Shown: in pieces, positions 12,656 through 25,371 of the stretch | How the letters are laid out: each line of letters begins with the position of its first letter | Position numbering within the stretch: position 1 is the stretch's first letter | DNA from: Bagarius yarrelli | Lineage: Eukaryota > Chordata > Actinopteri > Siluriformes > Sisoridae | NCBI GenBank assembly: GCA_005784505.1 | Contig: VCAZ01000008.1 | Span: 3,707,763-3,771,762, forward strand | Direction: 5' to 3' | Length of the DNA: 64,000 nt | The notes under the pieces: generated by a model | Seen by the model: only the letters and a program-made list of their open reading frames with translations | Told to the model about the DNA's origin: nothing | The model's database searches: none | Translations under genes and position numbers: made by a program

Positions 12656-15600
12656 CTTTAGATTCTGCTATTTCTGAGTGTTCTTACTTCATTATTGCTA
12701 TAACAACTGATAGCTATGCAAACAGATGCAACTCGTCTCTCCACCATGGTTAGTCTCACTGCTGGAAATGAGTATATTTAGACTTAAACCCGGCAATTCG
12801 TAAAACTGCGAGATTTTTAATGGTCCTTCCCATGTCACACTGTAGCATCTTCTGAAGGAAGTCATTTTGGATATTGCTGAGTATCTTCCGAATCCTTACC
12901 TCCCAAGTGTTTCAGTGTAAAATCCTATTTACCATCGGCTATTAAGAGACTGCTGTCATCATGACTCATATAGCCATTAAATACTGCCCAGGTAATTTAT
13001 AACTACCATGTAGATTATTATGGAATATCTCAGCCGTATAAATCAATATAAGTCTTTAAAGTGTTTATAAATGTTTGTTGTTATGTTTTTATTCTTATTT
13101 GATTTAAATGTTTTAGGTCTTGCTTCGATTTATAAAATCTTAAATTTTTCACTCAATTTTCTGACTCAATAAAAATTTTTTAAAAAAAAATACAGTTCTC
13201 TGGGTAAATAATTTCTTTAATGAATTTGATTGGCTAAGATTTATGTACTAATTTAACGATCCAATCCTTACGAACGGTTATCTGTGTACAAGTACAGACA
13301 GAAAAAGAACTGAAAGGAATTTACTTAAATGCCTGACTTTACTTAGGGTTAATAAAAACAAGCAATGCTGTTTCCATGGCAGCCATTGAACAAAATGTTG
13401 GGTGTCTCTCATTACCCTGATGCAAAATTGCTATTCTGGTGGCATTTATGCAAATCGTTATGCCTTTTGCTTTAATTTCAGATAAACTCCTCCTGCGGCA
13501 TCAACAGAATAACCTATGGTATCGTGTGTTCCAGATCTGTGGCTGTGCTGAAGAAGACTGTGCCACTATAGAACTATGGAATGTCACATTTGTTATATTT
13601 CGCTACTAAATGTTCAGGATAAATTAAAGTCTACTGGGAGTCGAACCATCTTACGCCAAGTGTTGTTCAAGCAGAGAAATCAATTGAGATCCTGCAGATG
13701 AAGAAAAGAAATAATACCTGCATGTACGTGGGCTTGGAGATGCATGCCTGTTTTGTTTTGTTACCAGACATCAGATTTCTGTGTTTTGCTTTTGATGCTG
13801 GTCAGCTTGATGCCGATGAGAAAAATGAAACAGGATTCAGCTGCGCTTTGTGTCAGTAGGGTGCAGCTTAAAGGGCAAAATGCAAGACTAAATCATAGCT
13901 ATGAAGTTTAGAAAAAAAAAAAATGATCAAAGCCCAACGCTGGCAGACAGCAAATATTCAGGAACATGTGATATCACAGAGTCTTTGAATGTGACATCTG
14001 TGTACGGTGGTGAAAATTGAGCTTTTGCAAGGTCTTTAAACAAAATATGTTGTTTGTATCTGTAAATGAGGAATCCAGCTGTATTTGGCTTGTTGTATTT
14101 TCTGTGGACTGTCTTCAGGGTCCAATGTTAAAGCAGTAACGTTTGATTGCTGCAAAGCTAGAAATAGTCATGACCCTTATTCTGCACACGCTCACTACCT
14201 GTCCGCAAAAGAACAGTAACTTAATCACAGCTCTGCATCCAGTCTCACCAGCTGAATCTAACCTTTGTCAATGTCTTTGTAAAAGTCCATTACCTAAGAA
14301 AACTTTTAATCTTATGAGCCTGATTTTTTACTCCATTTCGTCTCAGATGGAGTTTTGGCTTCTTGCCGCTGTCGCCTCTGGCATGCTTAGTTGGGGACTT
14401 ACAGATATTAATTAGAGTGCTGTTGGTGAGTTTTAAAATTGTCTTATTTGATTTGATTTTGTGTAAAGCTGCTTTAACACAGGCAGCACGGTGGCTTAGT
14501 GGGTAGCACTGTTGCCTTACAACATCAAGGTCCTGGGGTCGATTTCCAGACAGGAGCCTGTTTGCATGTTCTCCCCGTGTTTGTGTGGGTTTACTCAGGG
14601 TACTTCGGTTTCCTTCCACAGTCCAAAAACATGTATGTTAGGTTGATTGGTGATTCTAAATTGCCCATAGGAGTGAGTGTGAGTGTGTGTGTGGCCCTGT
14701 GATGGACTGGCGACCTGTCCAGGGTGTACCCCTCCTGCTTTTCACCCTTTCAGAGATGGCTGGGATAGACTCCAGCAGATCCCTGTGACCCCGAATTAGA
14801 CAATAAGCGGGTATAGTATGGGAATAAATTAATAAATTAATAATAAATTTCTATTGTTAAAAGGCGGTATATAAATAAAGATGACTTGACTTGTTTTAAT
14901 GGAGCCTTAGTATAAATTATATTACAGTATTTTTTACAGTGCAATGTTTGCTGTAAATATAAAACATTATGACATTTTATTTAAATAAAACTAATGTTAC
15001 TAATGTTACCCAGCACAATATCAAACATGCTTTGATATCGTTTTCGAGATGTTTTAGCAGTTCTGATCAGAATGTCTGTATCGAACATGGAAACACTGAA
15101 GGAAGGCTTGGAGTACAGAGACATTTAAAGCTGGTAAAATTGCAAACTCAAGCATACAGATCTAATTTCTCTGGCTTTATTAGTCTACAGTCTAAGCTCC
15201 ACCAATTAGCATACTGGCAGCTCTATAGTCAAATATGTATATAATACAGATATTGTATGAAACAAAGAGTAAAACCTCATCATCCAGCAGCACCTGCACC
15301 CCTCTGAGCCTCCTTTCTGCACTTCAACTACTGTTCCCATTTAGTAACTTCAGCAAATCTAATCAGGATTGATAAATCATAGGTCCCTAGACTTGTAATT
15401 GTCAGGTGAGTTGAACTTCCTGACTTCTTATACAGGTCCGGACCAAGATAAAATGTATGATCAAAAGCAGCAGAGAGCAGGTTCCCTTTAGCATAAATGT
15501 CTTTGAATTAAAGATTTTACAAATAATACTGTATATTTCATCAAATTCATTTTGTATAAGAAGCATAAAGATGTAGATAAATGCAATGTGACAGTTCCGT

Positions 15601-15959
15601 TACGATGACTAGCCCCTTTTAAATGATGCAAAGTAACTGGAACCACACAGGTTCTGGTTCTGAGCAAATTTAGGCCACTTTCTAAGGCAGTATGATACAA
15701 CAGATAAAAATGCCTTTGTCAAGAAAAATGCATTAGGTATGTCTGACCTGGGCTCCAAAATCACATACTTCCATACTATATAATAGGAAAAACTAAGTAT
15801 GTGAGGAGAGTATTGTATCCGAATCCTACGAAATACAGGTAGCGAAAAGTTCCTGGGAAAGTGGTATGGATGAAAAGTAAAAAGCATGATGAAGAGAACA
15901 AAAAGACCCATCTTCAGCAAGCAGGCGCATGGAAAAGACATAGCTGAGCATGAAAGCAA
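12656..15959. other. Intergenic stretch, one DANA-like SINE
   Basis: Apart from the SINE at 14483-14830, a possible short repeat lies near 15735-15850. No gene was recognised. Confidence 0.6.
14483..14830 (+). repeat. DANA/Mermaid-like SINE, near full length
   Basis: The head gcagcacggtggcttagtgg has A/B-box-like tRNA sequence. It is followed by gcatgttctccccgtgtttg, the ccacagtccaaaaacatg block, gtggccctgtgatggactgg, and a tail ending in aataaattaataa. This is the most complete copy in the window and a useful reference for the others. Confidence 0.85.
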
Positions 15960-15996
15960 TGTCAGAAGTGGGAGTTGAACCCACGCCTCCAGGAGA
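15960..15996 (-). pseudogene. tRNA-Leu 3' half (T arm and acceptor) fused to U2
   Basis: The minus strand reads a variable-arm end, then tggaggcgtgggttcaactc and cccacttctgaca, matching the 3' half of vertebrate tRNA-Leu. The T loop is altered (TTCAACT rather than TTCGAAT). It directly follows the 3' end of the U2 copy in the same orientation. Confidence 0.7.
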
Positions 15997-16180
15997 GGTG
16001 CACCGTTCCTAGAGGTACTGTAATACCAAGCCGATGCATGGAGCGGACGGAACGAACCCCTTTTCCAACTCCCTGCTAGAATCAGTTAAATATAAAGCCC
16101 TCATATAGAGGGTGTATCAGATATTAAACTATTTAGAACAGATACTATACTTTGTCTTAGCCCAAAGGCTGAAAAGCAAA
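15997..16180 (-). pseudogene. U2 snRNA pseudogene (full length, diverged)
   Basis: On the minus strand it runs from gcttttcagcctttgggcta through tagtatctgttct and agtttaatatctgatac to ggtattacagtacctctagg and aacggtgcacc. About 184 nt are present, close to the roughly 188 nt of vertebrate U2. The branch-site-pairing GTAGTA reads ATAGTA and the Sm site is lost, so it is very likely non-functional. Confidence 0.85.
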
Positions 16181-16282
16181 GTTCAATTCCCAGCACCACC
16201 ATGATTGGGCTTCTAAAGAAGTCCCTTAACTTGTTGGAAGTAGCTCTGCATAAAGGGGTCTGTCAAATACCAAAAATGTAAA
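16181..16282 (+). repeat. 3' part of a tRNA-SINE fused to a U2 pseudogene
   Basis: The copy begins abruptly at gttcaattcccagcaccacc, where the family's B-box region lies, and runs to aaaaatgtaaatg. The normal 5' half is replaced by the antisense U2 sequence ending at 16180. Confidence 0.65.
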
Positions 16283-18348
16283 TGTGTGTTTCCTCATTGA
16301 CATTTCCGGGAGACATAAAGAGCTCATTAAGGACATTAATTAAACACACGACTTTCCAACAAGCCAAATCATCAAAGATGCATGACTAACCTTAGTTGAC
16401 ATATCACCCACCCACATGCTCATTCAAAAAGATGGCTATTTTCCAAAACCGGGCAATATTTACCCTGGATTGTTAGGAGAGTGTCTTGAGGGTGATTATT
16501 TTTAAGTCTGCTGTCATGCCAGTGGGCTGATAGGGTGGAAAATTTCACATGAACAGTCAAGGTGGCCCTACAGGCATGAGGCAGGCAGCATCAGTTCAAC
16601 GGTCCAGACTGTCAGAAGAAGGACAGGTGGTGAAGACTGGAACGTTGTTTCGGTGCAGAACAGCTAACAGGCTTTTTCAGCTGTGGCACCTAATGACAAA
16701 CTTTATCCCTCACGACGACAGCTTAACTGTCAGGTATCCATGCTAAAGGCATTGTTTCTGGAGGTCCTCCATGTTCTCGGTTTTGCAGGGTTGTCTTACT
16801 GTTGTTGCCAAAAACACACCTTGCAATTTACACATAGCCGGAGACAGGAAAGAATGCAACATTTTAATAAAATGCAAACTGTCCACTGATGGGGTGTTTT
16901 ACTGTCATCGTTCCTGCACTTCAGCTATGCTAAATATAGAGAGTATTTTTATACCTCTTTAAAGCAACAGTATTCACTTCCTTGTTATCGGGAATCACAG
17001 TGTTGAAGCGACTAGTGACAGGGAGCGTGAACCACAGTCATGTCACCTTCTGCAAAGATGCCAGCTGATTGGCAACGTCCTGCCTGCTAGGTGTCAGAGA
17101 CAGGTCTCCATGTCAGGGAGCAGTCAGTGTGCATGAGACAAGAGCAACACACAAAATGATATGCAGATAATCAGAATGTGAAGCTGTCTTCGATGGGGCT
17201 TGGCTAAAGCGCATACCATTGTTTAGAGGAAGGGAAATATTTAAGTGAAAGCACTGGTGTTTCAGCAGCTTAATGGACCATTTAGTCTGTAATTGCTTTT
17301 ACAACATCAGTTCTAGAGCATACCTCTACCTCTCCAAAAGAAAATGTGCTTTTCTCAAGCAAATGGAAATAGTCTGTCTGGACAAAAGGGGCACTCTGGA
17401 GGCGTAGGTTCTATTCGTTTCTGTCTGGTGAATGATGAAGGTTTATTAGGCATGGCAAATTAAGATTTTAATGATAATAAAGAGAATGTTTCCTGTTTTT
17501 GCAGTCAAAGTCTCACACATTTAAAACATTAACAGAACAAAATGATTTTTTGGTATGTGTCATCATCAAGATAAATTAAAGACAGGAAATGAAATTACTT
17601 GACTATTTTGACCACTGCTTTCACTCTATGCGTCTTATTCTTTCAGAATGAAATGTATTTGAAACGAAAGTCATTGTGAATAAGGAACTTCCCGTAAAAG
17701 CATTACCTGGTTTGGAAGAGAATGAGAAATGGTGCAGTTATAAAACCAAAAAGAGTTAAAGCTGTAAAACCTCTCAGGATCGAATGTCAAGTCAAGAATA
17801 AGATTGTAAAAGATATGTAATTACATGCATATGAATATATTCACATTAAATGGCTCAGAGGCCCAGCATTGGTAACTTGGTGATGCTGGGAATCAAACCC
17901 ACAATCATCTGGTTACTATTTCATCACCTTAACCATGGAGCTACCACTTCTATATGAATATATAAGAATATATAATAAATGTATATTAAAAAGCTATATT
18001 AAAAAGTAATAAATAGTTTAATAAGGATTGTAATCTGTTTTAGTATCCTAGGTAACAAGAAACATTCTTTAAACGTTTTTTTAAAGTTGTATAAATGTTA
18101 GGGCAAGACATTCCTAATATGATGTTCATAGAATCTTCTTATAATGTTATTAATATACATAATGTTTTTGTGATGTTGAGAGAAAACGTTCTTAGAACAA
18201 TGTTCCTGGAATGTCCCGCTGATGTTATTTCTACTGGTTAAATGTTCTTAAAATGTTTAAAGAAATTATTTTTAAAACAACACCATAAACAAACCTTGAA
18301 AATAACATTCGACCAACATTTGCAAAGTGTAACATATTTTTTTAATTA
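16283..18348. other. Intergenic stretch without a recognised gene
   Basis: It contains a SINE half (17853-17949) and, from 18053, an old aatgttctt-rich repeat. No exon was recognised. Confidence 0.6.
17853..17949 (-). repeat. 5' part of a tRNA-SINE (LINE-tail family)
   Basis: It reads on the minus strand as the tRNA-like head (gtggtagctccatggttaag) to the gctgggcc block. The tail half is absent. Confidence 0.65.
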
Positions 18349-18533
18349 TGGTGGCTTATAGTTAAGGTGTTGGACTACCAACCCGAAGCTTGTGGGTTTT
18401 ATTCCCAGCTCCACCAGGTCTCCACTGTTGGGCCCCTAATCAAGGCCCTTAACCCTCAATTGCTCAGTAGTATAAATGAGATAATTGTAAGTTGCTCAGG
18501 ATAAGGATGTCTGCCAAATGCTGTAAAAGTAAT
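18349..18533 (+). repeat. tRNA-SINE (LINE-tail family), near full length
   Basis: The head gtggcttatagttaaggtg leads through cccagctccaccaggtctcc and gggcccctaat to a tail aaggatgtctgccaaatgct. It interrupts an older repeat with aatgttctt-type motifs (about 18053-18348 and 18534-18620). Confidence 0.75.
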
Positions 18534-18689
18534 TCACATTTCCAAACCCAAAACAGAACGTTAGAAAAACATTTTCAGAACATACATTTGTTCGGGTGGC
18601 ATGTTTTTATTTTCTGTTGTTCTGTATTAGTGAACTGCTCCAAAAAAACTGACAGCCAATCAAAAATCAACACAAATACACGTGTAAGC

Positions 18690-19370
18690 AGGTGCGCAGC
18701 TACCAGGTTTGGGCCATATGAGGCTCGGGCCGCCAACTGAACCCATTTTTACTGTTACTACTAATAAAACAGATCTCTGGGGGGCCCTCAAAGTTTGTCG
18801 TTCCTTTCGAATCATTCTAACAGCCCCCCTTAGCGGCGCCCTTGCTTGTAAATGAAGTGCATGCGACGGGAAACGGACCTTCCCGGAAGCCCATAGTTTG
18901 CTCTGTCTGAAATTGCGTAAGGTGACGTGCCACAAGCGTGCAAATACAATTCGGTGTGTGCGATTATGCGGAATCTGGTGGCACGCCGCGTGGCCCGAGG
19001 GGATCGCAGAGAGGAGGGGAAAAAACAGAGCGGGTTCCTTTCTCACCGTGGAAACAGACGAGCGCGCGCCTCCACCGTTCATCCAGCGTGCAGCGCGCAA
19101 AAGGCGCTCATTTCTCTCAGTAAACGCCGTCGCCCGGCTGAACAGCGCGGTGTGGAAAAACTGTCCTTATTAAAATAAAAATAGATTTTTTGGGGGGGTT
19201 TTATGTTCGTGTCTCGCTCGTTGTCGTCGCCTGACACGGCGTCTTTTACCGGTAAACCGAAAACTTGTCCATTTCCGCGTAACGTATTCAAATGCGAGGA
19301 TGTGCTTTCCAACATGAGGGTTTCGAACCGTGCCATGGTTTTGACCCCGGGTTTCCTCATGGAAATGGTA
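18690..19370. promoter_or_regulatory. CpG-rich island, candidate promoter/first exon
   Basis: This is the only long stretch in the window with high GC and abundant CpG (clusters such as gagcgcgcgcctcc near 19060, cagcgcgcaaaaggcgc near 19090 and cgtcgcccggc near 19130). Vertebrate CpG islands usually mark promoters. A good donor (AAATG|GTAAGG, exon end 19367) lies at its + strand edge, so it may be a 5' exon of htr4 about 19 kb upstream of the first coding exon. It could instead serve another transcript on either strand. Both strands carry open frames of 60-146 codons here, expected in CpG-rich DNA. None resembles a known protein. Confidence 0.5.
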
Positions 19371-21427
19371 AGGCATTTAATCTGACTTATTCCTAAACCA
19401 TTGAAACAGTTTCTTTTAATTAAAAAAAACCTGTCCTGCTGCTTTGAAATAACACAACCGGTTTGTTTGTCGGTTTATCCTGTGCGCACTGAAATCCCTC
19501 CCCATCACCACACTGCAATGTTTCTATTACACTATTAAGTACAAAAAAAGAGTTTAAAAACAACAATAATAATAATAAAAGTATGGAAAGGTTAAAGAGT
19601 GTTAAAGTTGTAGTCTGAATGTAAAAACAGTAGGTGCAATTCTAATGTCATGTGTCATGTGTGATTTTTTTACCCCAGGAGCAGCAACTGGAAAATTTGA
19701 TCATGGAATAGAAAAGAGAGCTTTGTTGGTAGATCAACAAGGCAATGTGCAAATAAGATCAGAAATGTAAAAAAGTGCCTGTCCATTAAGAGCTTTAAAA
19801 ACAATCAACAACATTTGGAACTGAATTCTAGAAAAAAAAAATACAGAAAACCAAAGATTCGGGTACAAAGAATGGCAATAGTGATGTGATAAACATACAA
19901 ATAACTTGTTCGCAGTCTTGTAAAGGAAAGTGACATGTTTTTAACAAATCAAGATAATTTGTTGTGCGTGCGTGTGTGTGTGTTTTTTTTAAGACAAAGG
20001 TATGAATATCACCAGAAAAATAAATAATATTTATCTGAACGAATTCTATTTGTAGATACGTGTTGACGTCACATTTTTCGTGGGCTCAGAAACCCATTGG
20101 AGAACTTATTATAGGTGCAAGACAGTAAAAACGGCACGAATCGGCACGGAATATCGAGTAAACATCATGACTTTATCGGAGTAGTTGAATATCATCCCTA
20201 AGGTGTCCGCCCAAAGGTCAATAGAGCGATTCTAAGATAGTCTTAGATAAAATACTGTAGAAACACATTCCCTAAATAACCTTTTCAAAAGTTTAGCTTT
20301 TAATTCTATATAAAATTCTATAAATTCAAATCGATTTTTTTTGTCCCAGTGTTTTTAAAATGTTCTTTTATGTGCTGTATTTTTTATATGTATTCATGAG
20401 CTGTTTGACACAGCGTTATATAATCCACAGCAATTTATTGGAAAGTACAGTACATCTCAGGGTAATTGACTTTGTTCAAAGGTTCAAGTGTCTCTAAAAG
20501 TGTATTAGATAAAACCACCTGAGCTTCCGGTGTCTACGCTGGGGAGGAGTGGAACTTGGATAGTATGTACAGTCACATTAGACTGCCAGGTCGGTTTGTG
20601 CTTATGCAGTAGACAACGCATTGGTCGATGGAGTGTCAGGCATGGAAAGCATGTTTGCTGATGGATGGCACAGCACAGACTGCCCGTCTGTGAATCGATG
20701 CACCCACTCTCATGTAGCATTATAGCCTTGCATCAGTCTCACCTACGAGACGAATGTGAAACCTGAGAGGCAGCAGAAAGCAAACTCGTGTCTCTGATAT
20801 AATGTACGTGCATGGCAGTGTCTTAACCATCCCTAAATGCTTGCTTTCAGACATCAGTGCAAATGTTGCTTTTACATTTAATAGGAGCAGAGCCAGCGCC
20901 AGACCATAATTAACAGGGGGCTCAGAGGTTCCAGCTTACAAAGCTTAAAAATACAGAGAAAGCGCACAATCACTGTCAGCTCATTTCCCATACAGTAAAC
21001 AGAAAAAAAAATCACTAATTAATAATCAGTATTACCATGATCACAAAACAGATTCTGACAGTTATATGCTGTAATAATGATCTTATAGCCAGGAGTCACG
21101 TTAAAGCTTACGTGATATAAAGAAACATATTGTTCACGTATCAGGTATGTTATCCATATGATAAAAAGACGTAATAACGAACGAGACGCAACGCAACCGA
21201 TCAGAGAAACAGGTTTATTTTCATTTAAAAACACACAAATCAACTGTAGTTTCTTATTTTTATTACATTAAAAATCATGAAATATTCAAAGGTTAATTTA
21301 GTTTAAGTATTCTTTATTTTTTATTTGGCGGGGGGGGGGTGGGGGGGGGGTGTAATTCCTGCAAATGCCCTAATTTGACGCTGGCCCTGGATAGAAGATT
21401 CCCTTGTATTATACTTGGCTGTCATAG
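19371..21427. other. Gene-free stretch after the CpG island
   Basis: It holds a palindromic CRE-like tgacgtca at 20064-20071 and a long G tract at 21327-21350. If the island is the htr4 promoter, this is intron. Confidence 0.55.
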
Positions 21428-21703
<276 letters not shown>

Positions 21704-21779
21704 GGTCAGTTTAATTTAGTAGTTACGTATATTCTCAGGAAGTCTAAACTATGTAACTGTGTAAAGCTTTTTTTCCATG

Positions 21780-21838
21780 TTTATTTCTCCTTAATGTTTA
21801 TTTCTCCTTAATGTTTATTTCTCCTTAATGTTTATTTT
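21780..21838 (+). repeat. 17-bp tandem repeat, about 3.5 copies
   Basis: The unit tttatttctccttaatg is repeated without error. Confidence 0.95.
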
Positions 21839-22545
21839 GCTTGCTTTAAAATTTTGTCTTTTAAAATATTCCTCTTTATTCTGAATTGTGGATTTATGTT
21901 ATAGGCTGCTTAAAGAATGAGGGCGCATTTGCCAAAAGTACCTGTTGACTCTATATCCAGTGTCACTGCCTGTTTCTTAATCTATGTGAAATCAGTTCAT
22001 GCAAAAGGGTCAGGATAAAAATGCCCTTTGTTGATGTGTCAACCTGCCAGAAGCATGTGACCCATCAGTTCTGATCAGCACAGCCATGATCAGGAAGTAG
22101 AGACTGAAACAAAACAGACAGCTGTGAACCATGCCATGTAAATTCACTAAAGCATGTAAATATATGCTTTAGTCAAAGCCACTGGAGCCCCAAGGCTTTG
22201 TGGTACATCTCAGATCTAAAACCCCCTCCAGGTGGTGGGCGTACCAGTGTCAAAGTCACTAATCAGAAAAAAACATCAGCAGAATAGGTTCAAATAATCA
22301 CCCAAGGACTCATGGGAATGCTGATATGGTCCAGACACTATTTTGACATGGCTGTATTAAAGTTGGACAGGGTAGATACACCAGTTGTAGAGACTCATGA
22401 GAGACACCAGACACACTAAACACATAGCACAAAAGGACACCACAGCTTACAAATACCCTTTTTTGTTAATCTGTACTGCATAACTGCATTTTTGGTGTCA
22501 TGGGCTGGTAGTGAAAAGCTGACAAAACGTTAGTAGCTAAAGATC

Positions 22546-23634
22546 GAGGCTGCGCGATATATCGTTTCAACAGTGTGTGTATCTGCAATAGTCACATTAG
22601 AGGATGTGCAATGTCAGGTCAGGATTAGTCGACTGCATCACAGTTCAGAACGCATGTGATTTGTGGATTAATTGCGAAGTTTATTAATGAAGTAAACGTT
22701 TACACAGTAACAGGCCAATGTGAAAATGCTAAACACTAAAAAAACAAGAACTTTTGTAGCTTCAACAAAGATGAATTATTCTTTATTATACAGTGAAGTC
22801 TATACAGTGTGATTTTATATTTAATGATTTAATTTCTGTATCTGAATCTTCCATAAAACACCGTTTATTTCATTTACATCTTTATGCTATCGTATTTATC
22901 TGTGTTTATACAACCGGAATTCCGGAAAAGTTGGGAATTTGAATAAAATGAAATCTAAAAGACTTTTTAAATTACATGAGCCAATATTTTATCCACAATA
23001 GAACATAGATAACATAAACTTTTAAAACTAGATTAAAAAAGTTTTTACACTTTTATCCACTAAATATGCTCATTTCAAATTGGAGAGCCTCTGCCCATCT
23101 TTACTACTGAAAGACTCCGCCTCTCTAACACATCCCTTTTATAGCTAGTCATGTTACAGACCTGAGATGTCAATTTACCCTAATTAGTTTAATTTACCCT
23201 AAATGTTTTCCCAGCTGAATCTTTTCAAAATCTATTGCTTTTACAGACCCGTGCCAACCTTCTTGAGACCTGTAGCAGGAATCAAATTTAAAATGAGCTC
23301 ATTTACTGGATAAAAGTGTCAAATTTCTCAGTTTAAACATTTGGTACGTTATCTATGTTTTATTGTGAATAAAACTTTGGCTCATGTTTTAGTTTTCATT
23401 TTATTCACATTTAAAAAACGTCCCAACTTTTCTGGAATTCAGGTTGTAATTTGCGTATGATATTTTACGTAGATACACTTTCTTTCAAAATCACCCCAAA
23501 TCATTCTAAACTAACTTTTTTTTTCAAATATAAATATTCAGGTCATCGGGTGACATTTTTTTCATATCGCAATATAAATCACAGAAAAAACTCAATCTCG
23601 CAATGTCCGATTTCTCCAGTATCACCCAGCCCTA
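22546..23634. mobile_element. hAT-like non-autonomous element (family A, copy 1) with a nested insertion
   Basis: It starts gaggctgcgcgatatatcg and ends cacccagccctac, inverted GGGCTG-type ends. It shares long homology with the copy at 28572-29045 (gtcgactgca, cacagttcagaac, cttttgtagctt, ctatacagtgtgattt). It is split by the MITE at 22911-23446. Confidence 0.7.
22911..23446. mobile_element. Foldback-like MITE with TA target duplication
   Basis: The ends are caaccggaattccggaaaag and ttttctggaattcaggttg, inverted copies. Inverted homology continues about 200 bp inward (aaaatgagctcatttactgg against actaaatatgctcatttcaa). TA flanks both sides (22909-22910 and 23447-23448), and the homologous site at about 28927 is uninterrupted. 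The TA duplication fits Tc1/mariner-type mobilisation. No ORF is present. Confidence 0.8.
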
Positions 23635-24374
23635 CTGAAGATGCTGTATTGTCTAGCATTTTAGGTGAGGTAACTGCAGACCCGAGTGAGTCCACAGTCG
23701 TTGTTGTAAATATCATTTTACTATCATTGGGACTTACTGACAGCAGCCGTTTTAGGATTATCTGTAATGTAGGAGCTGGTTTGAGTTCTTAAATACGTTA
23801 CTGATTATTCTTAATAAGTAATTCACCAGTTAACAGATACATATTGCCTAGTTTTTATGAATATGTCACCTGGATTTTATTAGATTTGTTCTCACAACGG
23901 ACGTCTATTACAGGCTTATAAAGTAAATACTGGCCTTAGTAAGATTATTATCATAGCTGACGCTCTCCATCCTTCTCGAATAAACTACTGTGAATGACAT
24001 AAACTGTTCTGTTCTGAGTCTGGGCAGTTAGCAAGAACGTCTAAAGGATGTGGTGTGTTTATTTGTGTTTTTGTATGATACAGTCGTTTATTTCATTCAT
24101 TCAATGATTTACACCTTTTATTTATTGTTTGTTTTAAACGTAATACTGTTTTCTAAAATAAACAAATCAAATTGGTTTATTTTCTTTTAAAACACACATG
24201 GATCTGTTCCTGGATTTGTGTTTCCCGTGTGTAAATAAACATTAACCCTGCTGCCTCTTTCCATTTTAAAATTGTTGTCTAAACAATGCCAACGCAAAAA
24301 GGATTACGGGCTAATGGATTTGACTCACCTTTAAAGATTTAGAGAGACCTTTGGTCTATGTGGGGGAGGTGGAC

Positions 24375-24377
<3 letters not shown>

Positions 24378-24408
<31 letters not shown>
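24378..24408 (+). repeat. (GT)n microsatellite
   Basis: About 15 GT units. Confidence 0.95.
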
Positions 24409-24410
<2 letters not shown>

Positions 24411-24921
24411 GTTATGAAGAAAGCTGGAATCTTGTTCAGCTTCATTTGTTTAAAATTGTCCCAGACACCAACATCCTAATGAGTACACTTCGTACCATCG
24501 CCCGTCTTTTCTTATTTCAGCTAGGAAATAGCATTTTAAAGAGCGAATCAATCAGCTTTTTCTCCGTGCTTATAGACTGATAGCATGCAGTAGATCAAGC
24601 TGCTAGCTGTCATCGTAATTACAGTAGGGTGGGTATTAAGGTCAGGAAACTGCCCCATTCACATTTAATCATATAATCTTTAGGTCATTTCTCCATAAGC
24701 TTTGTAAATCTAAGATCCATCTACTCTCATCACAATTACATCTTCCTGGTTCTGCAATTAAAAAATGAAGTTCGTTGATTATACTTAACTAAATATAAAT
24801 AATGGATAAAGCATTTAAAGCTTAAACCAACTCGATTCTAAACATTCACATTGTCAGGGGACCACCAGCTATAATAACTATAGAATTAAATCATCAAATT
24901 ATTACATTAGAGTAGTGCAGT

Positions 24922-25092
24922 TGTAATGTGTTTGTCCAAAGCGACTTACATTTATCTCTTTTATACAACTGAATAACTGGGGGTTAAGTGCCCCGCTCAG
25001 GGGCCCAGTAGCGGTAACTTAGTGGTGTGGGACTCAAACCTTGATGTTTCATTTAGTAGTTCAACACCTTAACCTTTGTGCTACCACTTTCC
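24922..25092 (-). repeat. tRNA-SINE (LINE-tail family)
   Basis: In antisense it shows the tail (ccaaagcgacttacattta), the ctcaggggcccagtagcgg block and the head aaggttaaggtgttgaact-like sequence. Confidence 0.75.
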
Positions 25093-25185
25093 CTAATGTT
25101 GAATGTACATAAAAAACAACTCACTTGGAAAAGACTATAGAGAATAGACGAAACTGCTCTAAGGTGCGATTGGTATCCTATCTAA

Positions 25186-25371
25186 GTGATGGCTTAGTGG
25201 TTCAGGTGTTGGACTGCTACCAGAAAGACCGGGGTTTGATTCCTAGCACCACCAAACCATCACTGCGGGCCCCTGAGCAAGGCCCCCTAACCCCCAATTG
25301 CTTAGATGTGTAAAGGAGATAAATGTAAGTCGCTCTGGATAAGGTCGTCTGCCAAGTGCTGTAAATGTATC
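25186..25371 (+). repeat. tRNA-SINE (LINE-tail family), full length
   Basis: It has the head gatggcttagtggttcaggt, a B-box-like ggtttgattcctagcac, the gggcccctgagcaaggccc core and the tail tcgctctggataaggtcg ... gctgtaaatgta. The tail resembles teleost L2-type LINE 3' ends, the presumed source of reverse transcriptase. Confidence 0.8.

Noticed and set aside
15997..16180. Functional U2 snRNA gene
   Set aside because: The Sm site and branch-site-pairing element are altered, and the 3' end is fused to a tRNA fragment.
18660..19100. 146-codon minus-strand ORF and overlapping + strand ORFs in the CpG-rich block
   Set aside because: High GC lowers stop frequency on both strands. No domain or motif is recognisable and the frames overlap one another.
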